DNA from: Neoroseomonas oryzicola
GTDB taxonomy: Bacteria; Pseudomonadota; Alphaproteobacteria; Acetobacterales; Acetobacteraceae
Reading direction: 5' to 3'
Assembly: GCF_012163135.1 (NCBI RefSeq)
Contig: NZ_JAAVUP010000002.1
Location: 930,001 to 994,000 of the forward strand
DNA length: 64,000 nt
Part shown: in pieces, positions 7,287-14,520 of the stretch
Layout of the letters: every line of letters starts with the position of its first letter
Numbering within the stretch: position 1 is the stretch's first letter
Translations under genes and position numbers: made by a program
Notes under the pieces: model-generated
The model's input: only the letters and a program-made list of their open reading frames with translations
The model's database searches: none
What the model was told of the DNA's origin: nothing

Positions 7287-8150
7287 TCAGCGGCAGCCGG
7301 CGCCCATCCGGACGATGCCCTTGTCGATGATGAAGGCCTTCGGGGTGCGGCAGCCGGCACCGAGACGGACGGTGCCCTTGTCGGCGACGGAAGCCTTCGG
7401 GGTGCGGCAGCCGGCGCCCACGCGCACGGCGCCCGTGTCCGCGACCGAGGCCTTCGGCGAACGGCAGCCCGCGCCGACGCGAACCGCGCCGGTGTCGGCG
7501 ACGGAGGCCTTGGGCGTGCGGCAGCCGGCGCCCACGCGCACGGCGCCCGTGTCAGCGACCGAGGCCTTCGGCGAACGGCAGCCCGCGCCCATGCGAACCG
7601 CGCCGGTATCGGCGACGGAGGCCTTGGGGGTGCGGCAGCCAGCGCCCACGCGCACGGTGCCCGTGTCGGCGACCGAGGCCTTCGGCGTCCGGTAGCCAGC
7701 GCCCATGCGAACCGCGCCGGTGTCGGCGACGGAGGCCTTGGGGGTGCGGCAGCCGGCGCCCACGCGCACGGCGCCCGTGTCAGCGACCGAAGCCTTCGGC
7801 GTCCGGCAGCCAGCGCCGACGCGAACCGCGCCGGTGTCGGCGACGGAGGCCTTGGGGGTGCGGCAGCCGGCGCCCACGCGCACGGCGCCCGTGTCAGCGA
7901 CCGAGGCCTTCGGGGTGCGGCAACCGGCGCCCATGCGGACCGCGCCGGTGTCGGCGACGGAAGCCTTCGGGGTGCGGCAGCCGGCGCCGAGGCGGACGGT
8001 GCCCTTGTCGGCGACTGAGGCCTTCGGCGAACGGCAGCCCGCGCCCATGCGGACCGTGCCCTTGTCGGCGACGGAGGTCTTCGGCGAACGGCAACCCGCA
8101 CCCAGGCGAACGATACCCTTGTCGGCGACGGAAGCGACGGTCTTGGACAT
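7287..8150 (-). CDS. 15 x 19-residue tandem-repeat protein with one Cys per repeat (unknown; RiPP-precursor-like)
   Basis: 287-residue protein with no recognised family. After MSKTV the whole chain is 15 consecutive repeats of consensus KASVADTGAVRVGAGCRTP; the last lacks the final two residues and ends GAGCR-stop. Units 1-3, 14 and 15 carry ADKG and VRL/VRM in places; central units carry ADTGAVRV/M. Cys is present in every unit except unit 8, where it is Tyr. There is no signal peptide or leader. The frame is supported by ATG at 8150 with AGGAG 9 nt upstream and by a GC-rich third-position bias in this frame only. Possible roles are a multi-core peptide precursor cut between units, a repetitive beta-solenoid, or a thiol-rich binding protein. 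Function is not established. Confidence 0.85.
   Translation of the reverse strand: MSKTVASVADKGIVRLGAGCRSPKTSVADKGTVRMGAGCRSPKASVADKGTVRLGAGCRTPKASVADTGAVRMGAGCRTPKASVADTGAVRVGAGCRTPKASVADTGAVRVGAGCRTPKASVADTGAVRVGAGCRTPKASVADTGAVRMGAGYRTPKASVADTGTVRVGAGCRTPKASVADTGAVRMGAGCRSPKASVADTGAVRVGAGCRTPKASVADTGAVRVGAGCRSPKASVADTGAVRVGAGCRTPKASVADKGTVRLGAGCRTPKAFIIDKGIVRMGAGCR
7290..8150 (-). repeat. In-frame 57-bp tandem repeat array, central part built of 114-bp dimers
   Basis: Unit 15 is 7290-7340, units 14 to 2 are thirteen exact 57-bp steps from 7341 to 8081, and unit 1 with the start codon is 8082-8150. Units 4-13 alternate between two nucleotide subtypes. One reads ...gcccacgcgcacgg... and the other ...cgaaccgcgccggt... 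on the plus strand, so the central block is five copies of a 114-bp dimer. Edge units are diverged. There are no spacers and the period is codon-exact, so it is a coding minisatellite. Confidence 0.95.
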
Positions 8151-8559
8151 GTCTTCGAGCTCCTGGATCAGGTCTCTGGGTTGAGGTCAGTGGCCCAACC
8201 GTGAACCAGGAAATTGCGAAGAACAAGGAAACATTCCTACTTGATGTATTATTTTTTCCTAGTAATATGTAGGTATAGGAAAACGATCAGCATTCCTTTC
8301 GGCGACGCGCTTAAAGACCAGCAACATGACCTAGACGAACGCTGGTTTCATGCGGCAATAACGTCTATCACGCGAAATTAACGGATTCGGGCACAACCGC
8401 AGGATTAACTCGTGGGTAGAACATCACCGCTGAGGCACATCCGGAGCGGATCCCCCCCGCCAAACCGCGAAACCGCTGATATCTTCGCACGCCGAAACGA
8501 TATCCAGACCAGCGTTTCAGCACCGATTTGGTCGCCGTCACGGTTCCCGTTAGCATCGC
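8151..8559. promoter_or_regulatory. 409-bp divergent control region, AT-rich core
   Basis: The only stretch over 300 bp without a gene. It lies between the divergent repeat-protein gene and the BTAD-type regulator. Bases 8213-8300 are strikingly AT-rich for this genome. On the plus strand TTGATG (8241-8246), 16 nt and TAATAT (8263-8268) form a plausible sigma-70 promoter. On the minus strand TAATAC (8251-8246) could be a -10 without a clear -35. CATTCCT occurs twice (8232-8238, 8291-8297), and AGGAA-ACA-TTCCT is a small dyad at 8226-8238. A 9-bp inverted pair AACGCTGGT/ACCAGCGTT sits at 8338 and 8508. No small gene was found in it. Confidence 0.6.
8254..8283. promoter_or_regulatory. Candidate operator TTTTCCTA-N14-TAGGAAAA
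   Basis: An 8-bp perfect inverted repeat with a 14-bp spacer, centred in the AT-rich island and overlapping the putative plus-strand -10. The spacing puts the half-site centres two helical turns apart, as for a dimeric regulator. The divergent BTAD-type protein is the obvious candidate ligand, by inference only. Confidence 0.45.
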
Positions 8560-10584
8560 GTGAGAATGTCTGAGCTCACATCCGCCCTGGAACAGGACCA
8601 AAGACCTTCCCTCGAGGGTCCGTTCGACACTGGCGCCCGCGGCCCAGCCCGGATCCGTGTCGCGATGCTCGGGCGCATGGATGTGCGCGCGATCACAGGC
8701 GAGCCGCTGCTGCCCCGTTCCCGCAAGACCCGCGCCGTGCTCGCCGTCCTCGCGCTCGAGGCACCGGCCGCGATTTCGCGCCAGCGCCTCGCCGACCTTC
8801 TCTGGAGTCGCCGCGGGGAGGAGCAGTCGCGCGGCTCCCTGCGCCAGGCGCTGCACGAACTGCAGGAGAGCCTCGGCGAGTATGGCAGGGGTCTCCTGAC
8901 CGCGACGCGCGAGACGGTCTCGCTTGATACTCGCTCCATATGGGTGGATGCGCGCGAAGTGCCTGGGATGGCGCGAGACCGCGTCGAAGCACTCAACCTG
9001 CTGTTGTCCGAGTTCCTCTCGGACCTCGACGGCCTCGATGCGGCCTTCGACACCTGGCTGCAGCAGCAGCGCCGAAGGCTGCGCGAACTTGCCCTGGACG
9101 TCGCGAGCGCCCGTCTCACCTCCGCGACAACCCCCGCCGCCCGCGCCCAGGAAGCGCGTCGCGTTCTCACCATCGACGCCGCGCAGGAACCTGTCTGGCG
9201 CATCCTGATCCGCTCGGAAGCCGAGGCCGGCGACCGCGGCGCCGCCTTCGCCGCCTGGGAGGAATGCCGCCGCATTTTCGCCGAGCGGTTCCGCAGCGCC
9301 CCCTCGCCGGAGACCGCCGCGCTCGCTGAATCGCTCCGCGGGGAGGTCCCGGCGCCGGTCCTGATGCCGACGCGGCGTACCGCAGGGCGCGGGGCGCGCC
9401 TTGGCGTCATGCCCTTCCGCGTGCTCGGCAACGAATCCGACGAGGAGGTCTCGCTCGGCCTCGCCGGCGAAATCACCGCTTCGCTGGCGCGGTTCCGTTG
9501 GCTGGTGCTGGTGGACAGCGCTTCGGTGGCCGCGGCGCGCCGGTCCGAGGGGCAGACGGAGCAGCTCGACCTCGATTTCAGCCTGTCGGGGAGCATCCAG
9601 CGCGGCGGCGACCGCGTGCGCGTCACGCTGCAGCTGACTGACCACCGGCCGCCGGAGGCGGTGGTCTGGACCGAGCGCTTCGACCGCGACGCAGCCGACA
9701 TCCTGAAGCTGCAGGACGAGATCGCGGCCGAGGTCGTGGCCCGGGTCGACCCCGAGATCCTGCTGATCGAGGCGAACCGCGCTGCCGCCCGCCCGCAGGT
9801 CGACATCACCGCCTATGACCTGCTGCTGCGCGCGATCCCGGCCATCTACCGGCTGGACCGCCAAGCCTACGAGGCCGCCGGCGCGATGCTCGAGGAAGCG
9901 ACGCGGCTCGACCCCGACTATGCGCCGGCCTTCGCCTGGCATGCCTATTGGTACCTCTTCCTCGTCGGCCAGGGCTGGGCCCGCGCGGACGAGGAGGTGC
10001 TGGCCAAGAGCGAGGAACTGGCCGCGCGCGCCGTCTCGCTCGATCCGTCCGATGCCCATGCGCTCGCGATCCTGGGCCATGTGCGGGCCTTCCTGCACCA
10101 CCAGATCCCCGAGGCGGTGTCGCTCTACGAGCGCGCGCTCGCGCTCAATCCGAACCTGCCGCTCGCCTGGGTGTTCTCCGCCCTCGCCCTGTCCTATCGC
10201 GGCGAGCACGAGGAGGCGCTGCACCGCTGGGAGCGGTACAAGCGCCTCGCGCCCTTCCATCCGCACGCCTTCTTCTTCGATGCGACGCGGCTGGTGCCGC
10301 TGCTGCTGCTCGGCCGGCATGAGGATGTGGACACCGCGGCGCGACAGGTGACCGCGCTGCACACCGGCTTCACCTTCCCATACAAGGTGTGGCTTTCCGC
10401 GCTCGGACACATGGGGCGCATGGAGGACGCGGCGAAGGTCCGCGGCAAGCTGCTCGCGATGGAGCCCGACTTCACCCTGGCCAAGGCGCGCGAGCGCGCC
10501 CCGTTCAACACCGTCCCCAAGGATGGCCGGCCGGCCGACATCGAGCACTACATCGCCGGGCTGCGGAAGGCCGGCCTGGCCTGA
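8560..10584 (+). CDS. SARP/BTAD-type transcriptional regulator with TolB-like and TPR domains
   Basis: 674 residues from GTG 8560; an ATG at 8566 (672 residues) is equally possible, and neither has a clear ribosome-binding site. Domains: a winged-helix-like DNA-binding region at about 30-110 with 'ISRQRLADLLWSRRGEEQSRGSLRQ' (shown here as ISRQRLADLLWSRRG then EEQSRGSLRQ); a bacterial transcriptional activator domain (BTAD) at about 115-255; a TolB-like segment at about 275-400 ('RLGVMPFRVLGNESDEEVS', 'LSGSIQRGGDRVRVTLQL'); and a TPR region at about 410-660 with 'RAVSLDPSDAHALAILGH' and 'ALALNPNLPLAW'. This layout is known from activators resembling SARPs and adenylate-cyclase-like regulators. 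It is divergent from the repeat-protein gene and is its likely regulator. The ligand is unknown. Confidence 0.85.
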   Translation: MRMSELTSALEQDQRPSLEGPFDTGARGPARIRVAMLGRMDVRAITGEPLLPRSRKTRAVLAVLALEAPAAISRQRLADLLWSRRGEEQSRGSLRQALHELQESLGEYGRGLLTATRETVSLDTRSIWVDAREVPGMARDRVEALNLLLSEFLSDLDGLDAAFDTWLQQQRRRLRELALDVASARLTSATTPAARAQEARRVLTIDAAQEPVWRILIRSEAEAGDRGAAFAAWEECRRIFAERFRSAPSPETAALAESLRGEVPAPVLMPTRRTAGRGARLGVMPFRVLGNESDEEVSLGLAGEITASLARFRWLVLVDSASVAAARRSEGQTEQLDLDFSLSGSIQRGGDRVRVTLQLTDHRPPEAVVWTERFDRDAADILKLQDEIAAEVVARVDPEILLIEANRAAARPQVDITAYDLLLRAIPAIYRLDRQAYEAAGAMLEEATRLDPDYAPAFAWHAYWYLFLVGQGWARADEEVLAKSEELAARAVSLDPSDAHALAILGHVRAFLHHQIPEAVSLYERALALNPNLPLAWVFSALALSYRGEHEEALHRWERYKRLAPFHPHAFFFDATRLVPLLLLGRHEDVDTAARQVTALHTGFTFPYKVWLSALGHMGRMEDAAKVRGKLLAMEPDFTLAKARERAPFNTVPKDGRPADIEHYIAGLRKAGLA

Positions 10585-10586
10585 GG

Positions 10587-11060
10587 TCACGCCGGCCGGA
10601 TGGTATCCCCCGGCCGGATCGTCCCGCCCCTGCGGATGATGCAGTTCAGGCCGCTGCGGTTGATCAGCGGCTTGAACACCTTCTTGCCGAGCAGGTCCTC
10701 GAGATACTGGCAGGGCACGTTCAGCCGCCCGCCATAGAGCACGACCTCGCCCACCTGGAACTCGCGCCCGACCAGGTGGTTCAGCGGCACGCCCGCGGTG
10801 GTCAGGTTGCGCCGCGTCTCGTGCAACGGCAGGTCGATGCCGTGGTCGCGGGCGAGCGCGTCGAGGGTCTCCATCTCGATCAGCGTCACCTGGCGATCGG
10901 CCGCGGGCTTGTGGCTGTAGGTGCCCTTGGCCGTGGCGTAGCGGTCGCCCTCGATGCCGACGCCCTCGACGAGGCGCGCGGCATCGAGCTCGACCATCGG
11001 CGCGGAGGCCTCCGGCGCGATGTGGATGGCGAGCAGGACGCCGGTGAAGTCGTGGCTCAT
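10587..11060 (-). CDS. MOSC domain protein
   Basis: 157-residue protein consisting essentially of a MOSC beta-barrel domain, the C-terminal module of molybdenum cofactor sulfurases and of YiiM-like and mARC-type proteins, usually handling molybdenum-cofactor-linked sulfur. Motifs are 'GIEGDRYA' (about residue 37), 'RQVTLIEMETL', 'RRNLTTAGVPLNHLVG' and the C-terminal 'LNCIIRRGGTIRPGDTI'. The conserved Cys of many MOSC proteins may be in 'LNVPCQYLE' (about residue 116). It is the last gene of a five-gene minus-strand operon; its ATG at 11060 overlaps the stop of the hydrolase gene by 4 bp. Confidence 0.88.
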   Translation of the reverse strand: MSHDFTGVLLAIHIAPEASAPMVELDAARLVEGVGIEGDRYATAKGTYSHKPAADRQVTLIEMETLDALARDHGIDLPLHETRRNLTTAGVPLNHLVGREFQVGEVVLYGGRLNVPCQYLEDLLGKKVFKPLINRSGLNCIIRRGGTIRPGDTIRPA

Positions 11061-11896
11061 CGCAGCAGCTCCGCCGCGGCGCGGGTCAGCGCGCCGTCGA
11101 TGTTCCAGAGGGATTCCAGCACACGGAAATGGTCCGCGCCCGGGATCGGGATCAGCGGCCCCGGCGCCTGCGCCTCGGCGCGGATGCGGTGGAAGACCCG
11201 GGACTGGCGGCGGAGTTCCGGCAGTTCGGATCCGCCATAGACGACGGCGATCGGCTTCTGCACCACCGGGCGGCGGATGGGGGAGAGGTCGGCGACCTCC
11301 TGCTCGGTCAGCCGCAGCTTCTCGTCGAGGTAGGTGTCGCGGATCGGGCCGAGTTCGTAGATGCCCGACATGGCGACGGCCGCCGTCACAGCCGGATGCT
11401 CGGCGGCGAGCGCTGCGAGATGCCCGCCCGCCGACCAGCCCGAGACGACGATCGGCCCCGCGATGCCATGCGCCGGCCCGTTCGTGGCCAGCCAGTCGAG
11501 CGCGCGGCTGACCTGCCAGGTGATGGTGGTCAGCGAGGCATCCGGCGCGAGAGTGTAGCCCGGCAGCGCCGCCGACCAGCCCATCGCGAGCGCCCCCTGC
11601 GCGAGGATCGCGAAATCCTCCCGCCGGTTCCGCTGCCAGTAGCCGCCATGGATGAAGACCAGGCAGGGCGCGGCGGGATCGGCGCCGGGATAGAGGTCCC
11701 ACTTCTCCCGTTCCGCCTCGCCATAGGGCAGGTCGAGGTGGCCGGCATGGGCGGCACGGAATTCCGCCGACAGGGCGGTGCGCGCGGCGATCTGCTGCGC
11801 GCTGTCGGGCACCATGTCGGTGTTGTTGTAGGCGTCGTCCCGTTCCTTCTGGGCCCAGTAGCGCCAGCCCTCGGCGAAGGCGTAGGGGGTGCTCAT
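11057..11896 (-). CDS. Alpha/beta hydrolase, kynurenine formamidase-like
   Basis: 279-residue cytoplasmic alpha/beta hydrolase. The oxyanion motif 'HGGYW' (about residue 93) is the HGGxW signature of the kynurenine formamidase / arylformamidase subgroup, and the nucleophile elbow is 'GWSAGGH' (about 154). The catalytic His is probably in 'PGADHFRVLE' near residue 258. The family hydrolyses N-formylkynurenine or related amides and esters; no other tryptophan-catabolism gene is adjacent, so the substrate is open. It overlaps both neighbours by 4 bp, a coupled operon position. Confidence 0.82.
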   Translation of the reverse strand: MSTPYAFAEGWRYWAQKERDDAYNNTDMVPDSAQQIAARTALSAEFRAAHAGHLDLPYGEAEREKWDLYPGADPAAPCLVFIHGGYWQRNRREDFAILAQGALAMGWSAALPGYTLAPDASLTTITWQVSRALDWLATNGPAHGIAGPIVVSGWSAGGHLAALAAEHPAVTAAVAMSGIYELGPIRDTYLDEKLRLTEQEVADLSPIRRPVVQKPIAVVYGGSELPELRRQSRVFHRIRAEAQAPGPLIPIPGADHFRVLESLWNIDGALTRAAAELLR

Positions 11897-12864
11897 GGCG
11901 CGATCACCCGCACGGGCGCGCCGGCGTTGAAGGCCTCGATCGCCTCGACGGCGCCCTGGTAGTAGGCGCGGTAGTTCTGCTGCGTGACGTAGCCGAGATG
12001 CGGCGTGAGGAAGGTGTTGGGCGCGGCGAGGATCGGGTGGTCCGGCGGCAGCGGCTCGCTGTCGTAGACGTCGAGGCCGGCGCCGGCGATGCGCCCTTCC
12101 TTCAGCGCGGCGATCAGCGCGTCCTGGTCGATCAGCGGCCCGCGCGAGGTGTTCACGATGTAGGCCGAGCGCTTCATTCGGCCGAGATCCTCCGCACCCA
12201 CGATGCCGCGGGAACGGTCCGAGAGGATCAGGTGCAGGGTGACGACGTCGGCCTCGGCAAACAGCGTCGCCTTGTCCACGCGCGTCGCGCCGATCTCGGC
12301 GGCGCGTTCCTCGGTCAGGTTCTGGCTCCACGCGATGACCTTCATGCCGAAGGCCTGGCCGACCTTGGCCACCCGCGCGCCGAGCTTGCCGAGGCCGACC
12401 ACGCCGAGCGTCCGCCCCTCGAGCCCCCAGCCCACCGAGGTCTGCCACTGCCCCGCGCGCAGCGCTTCCTGCTGGCGCGGCAGATCGCGCATCAGCCCGG
12501 TGATCAGGCCCCAGGTGATGTCGACCGTCGGATCGCCGAAGGAGGGCGTGCCGCAGAAGACGATGCCCTTCTCGGCGCAGGCGGTGGCGTCGATGGAACG
12601 GTTGCGCGCGGCGGTGGTGATGAGCAGGCGCAGGTTCGGCAGGCGCTCGATCAGGGCGCGCGGGAAGGGGGTGCGCTCGCGCATCGCAAGGATCGCGTCG
12701 AAGGGGGCCAGGCGCTGCACCAGGGCCTCGCGGTCGGTGATGGTGTCGCGGAAGACGGTGACCTCGACACCCTTCAGCCGGTCCCACGGCCCGAGCGACA
12801 GCGCGACGCCCTGGTAGTCGTCGAGGATGGCGAGGCGCTTCAGCGGCGCGGTGGCCTGGCTCAT
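11893..12864 (-). CDS. D-2-hydroxyacid dehydrogenase family protein
   Basis: 323-residue NAD(P)-dependent dehydrogenase of the phosphoglycerate/2-hydroxyacid dehydrogenase superfamily. The Rossmann motif 'VVGLGKLGARVAKVGQAFG' is near residue 155. Catalytic elements are the Arg region 'LILSDRSRGIV' and 'VNTSRGPLIDQDALI', Glu in 'LDVYDSEPLP' and His in 'LTPHLG' near residue 285. Length fits the family. Substrate would be a 2-keto or 2-hydroxy acid. It is the third gene of the operon that starts at the NMT1-type binding protein. Confidence 0.9.
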   Translation of the reverse strand: MSQATAPLKRLAILDDYQGVALSLGPWDRLKGVEVTVFRDTITDREALVQRLAPFDAILAMRERTPFPRALIERLPNLRLLITTAARNRSIDATACAEKGIVFCGTPSFGDPTVDITWGLITGLMRDLPRQQEALRAGQWQTSVGWGLEGRTLGVVGLGKLGARVAKVGQAFGMKVIAWSQNLTEERAAEIGATRVDKATLFAEADVVTLHLILSDRSRGIVGAEDLGRMKRSAYIVNTSRGPLIDQDALIAALKEGRIAGAGLDVYDSEPLPPDHPILAAPNTFLTPHLGYVTQQNYRAYYQGAVEAIEAFNAGAPVRVIAP

Positions 12865-12930
12865 GGGGATGCTCTCCTGGATCGTCCTGGCGGCTAGATC
12901 GCGCCGGGCCGCGGGTTCCGCAAGCCGGTC

Positions 12931-13377
12931 TCAGCCGGCGGTGGGAAGGGTGATGCCGGCCAGCGCTTCCCGCAGCACCGGTGGCAGCGGCGTCGGCTGC
13001 TTCTGCGTCGCGCGATCGACATAGACATGGACGAAATGGCCTTCCGCGGCGGCGACGTCCTCGTCGTTGCGGAAGATCGCGATCTCGTAGCGAACGGAGG
13101 TGTTGCCGGCGCGGCCGCAGCGCAGCGCGGCGGTGATCTCGTCGGGGAAGGCGATGGGGGCGAAGTAGCGGCACTGGGTCTCGACCACCAGGCCGATCAC
13201 CGGCGCGGTCGGGATGTGCAGGAAACCGCTGTCGATCAGGAAGCGCGCCACCACCGTGTCGAACCACGAATAGTAGGTGACGTTGTTCACGTGCCCGTAG
13301 ACGTCGTTGTCCATCCAGCGCGTCGGGATGGGCAGGAAGAAGCGGTAGTCGGCGCGCGTGCCGCGGGTCTTGGACAT
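12931..13377 (-). CDS. Hotdog-fold acyl-CoA thioesterase (4HBT/YbgC type)
   Basis: 148-residue hotdog protein. The active-site block 'RWMDNDVYGHVNNVTYYSW' at about residues 20-38 has the Asp and the 'GHVNN' signature of 4-hydroxybenzoyl-CoA thioesterase/YbgC-like enzymes, which hydrolyse acyl-CoA thioesters in the cytoplasm. 'VVETQCRYFAPIAFPDEI' is the second conserved strand. The start ATG 13377 is 2 bp from the stop of the upstream binding-protein gene. The acyl specificity cannot be inferred. Confidence 0.88.
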   Translation of the reverse strand: MSKTRGTRADYRFFLPIPTRWMDNDVYGHVNNVTYYSWFDTVVARFLIDSGFLHIPTAPVIGLVVETQCRYFAPIAFPDEITAALRCGRAGNTSVRYEIAIFRNDEDVAAAEGHFVHVYVDRATQKQPTPLPPVLREALAGITLPTAG

Positions 13378-13379
13378 GC

Positions 13380-14285
13380 TCAGGCTCCGAGGGCGCGGGC
13401 GACGATGGCTTCGTCGACGCAGACGTCGAATTCGGGCGATCCCCGCAGGATGCCGGCTGTCTGCATCGCGCCGCGCAACTGCTCGAAGGCCGCGCGCGGG
13501 AAATGCGGCGTGGGGGACCAGAGTGCGAGGCCCTGGTAGCGGGCGAGGGCGGTGGTCAGCGCGGGCAGCGGCACCTCGGGGAAGAGGGGGGCGACGGTCG
13601 TCGCGATCTCCTCCGGCGGCGCGGCGGCGATCCAGGCGAGCGCCGCGGCCATGGCACGAATCATCGCCTCGAACTCGGCGGAGCGTTCGGCGATGCGCTG
13701 CTCGGTCGCGTAGAAGGCGGTGTAGGCGGACGGGCCGCGATCGGCGGCGCGGTGCCAGACGGCGGCGCCCTGCGCCTCGGCCAGCGCGGCGTGCGGTTCG
13801 AAGACCTGCGCGACGTCGAGATCCCCGGCCAGCACTGCGGCGGCGTTCTCCGCCATCGAGCGATCCGTCACGCGGTTCAGCGTCGCGGGATCGATCCCCT
13901 CCCGCCGCAGATCGTCCTGCAGGCACCACCAGGGCGTCGGCACCTCGCTGACCGTCCCGAAGCGCAGCCGCGGCAGGTCGGCCAGCCGGAAGCCGGGGTT
14001 CGGGCCGCGGCCCACCAGCAGGAAGGGGTCCTTCATCACCACCGCGCAGAAGGACCGCAGCGGGCAGGACGGGTCCCGGTCCCGCAGCATCATCGGCCGC
14101 ATCGGGCCGGACCAGGCGATGTCGGCGCGGCCGGCGATCAGGTTCTCCGCCGCCTTGGTCGGGTCGCCGGCGGTCATCCGACGCACCTCCACGCCCTGGG
14201 CGGCAAAGAGGCCGCGGGCCTCGGCCACGTAGAAGGGCGCGTAGAAGACCGCGCGGAACGGTTCATTGAGGATGATGGGCTGCAC
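13380..14285 (-). CDS. NMT1/THI5-like ABC transporter substrate-binding protein
   Basis: About 301 residues from GTG 14285 (VQPIILNEPFRAVFYAPFYV), chosen because GGGGGGACC stands just upstream; an ATG at 14336 would add 17 residues. The fold is the NMT1/THI5/SsuA group ('LNEPFRAVFYAPFYVAEARG', 'RADIAWSGPMRPMM', 'FGTVSEVPTPWW'), which binds pyrimidine precursors, taurine, nitrate-like or aromatic compounds. With either start there is no obvious signal peptide, odd for a periplasmic receptor; it may act in the cytoplasm or the annotated 5' end may be wrong. It heads the operon with the thioesterase, dehydrogenase, hydrolase and MOSC genes. No permease or ATPase is adjacent. Confidence 0.75.
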   Translation of the reverse strand: MQPIILNEPFRAVFYAPFYVAEARGLFAAQGVEVRRMTAGDPTKAAENLIAGRADIAWSGPMRPMMLRDRDPSCPLRSFCAVVMKDPFLLVGRGPNPGFRLADLPRLRFGTVSEVPTPWWCLQDDLRREGIDPATLNRVTDRSMAENAAAVLAGDLDVAQVFEPHAALAEAQGAAVWHRAADRGPSAYTAFYATEQRIAERSAEFEAMIRAMAAALAWIAAAPPEEIATTVAPLFPEVPLPALTTALARYQGLALWSPTPHFPRAAFEQLRGAMQTAGILRGSPEFDVCVDEAIVARALGA

Positions 14286-14520
14286 GAAGGTCCCCCCGTC
14301 AGGCGCGGCATCCTGCGCAACGCATGGCGGACGCACCAGCCCCGCCGATTCGCCGCTGGCGTGGTCTGCGAACTTCGCGGCATAACCCCCTGCCCGGAAA
14401 GGACCCCGCCTCGGCGGCCTTCGCTGGGACTCGGCATAACGCTATATCTGGTGTGCGTCGGCGCCTTGGGCCACAATCCCTATGGTTCCGGCCCCTTCAG
14501 ATCGACCCTTCGGGAGCCCC

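Noticed and set aside
6989-8101. A 370-codon Arg/Pro/Ala-rich minus-strand frame through the repeat array
   Set aside because: An out-of-frame shadow of the repeat; composition is typical of shifted frames in GC-rich DNA and it lacks a start signal.
7290-8150. CRISPR array
   Set aside because: Period is 57 bp with no unique spacers, and every unit is in the same coding frame; this is a coding tandem repeat.
6505-8184. Long plus-strand frames antisense to the repeat gene (396- and 159-codon) giving another 19-residue repeat with PAPTRTAPVSATEAF
   Set aside because: They are mirror images of the tandem repeat, have no ribosome-binding site at a sensible start, and run into the antisense of the DUF6065-like gene. 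The minus-strand frame has a good start signal and normal codon bias.
8338-8516. 9-bp inverted pair AACGCTGGT/ACCAGCGTT in the control region as an operator
   Set aside because: The arms are about 160 bp apart and could easily occur by chance; kept only as a note in the region's annotation.
13380-14336. Signal peptide for the NMT1-type binding protein
   Set aside because: Neither the GTG 14285 nor the ATG 14336 start yields a hydrophobic leader; reported without a signal peptide instead of forcing one.
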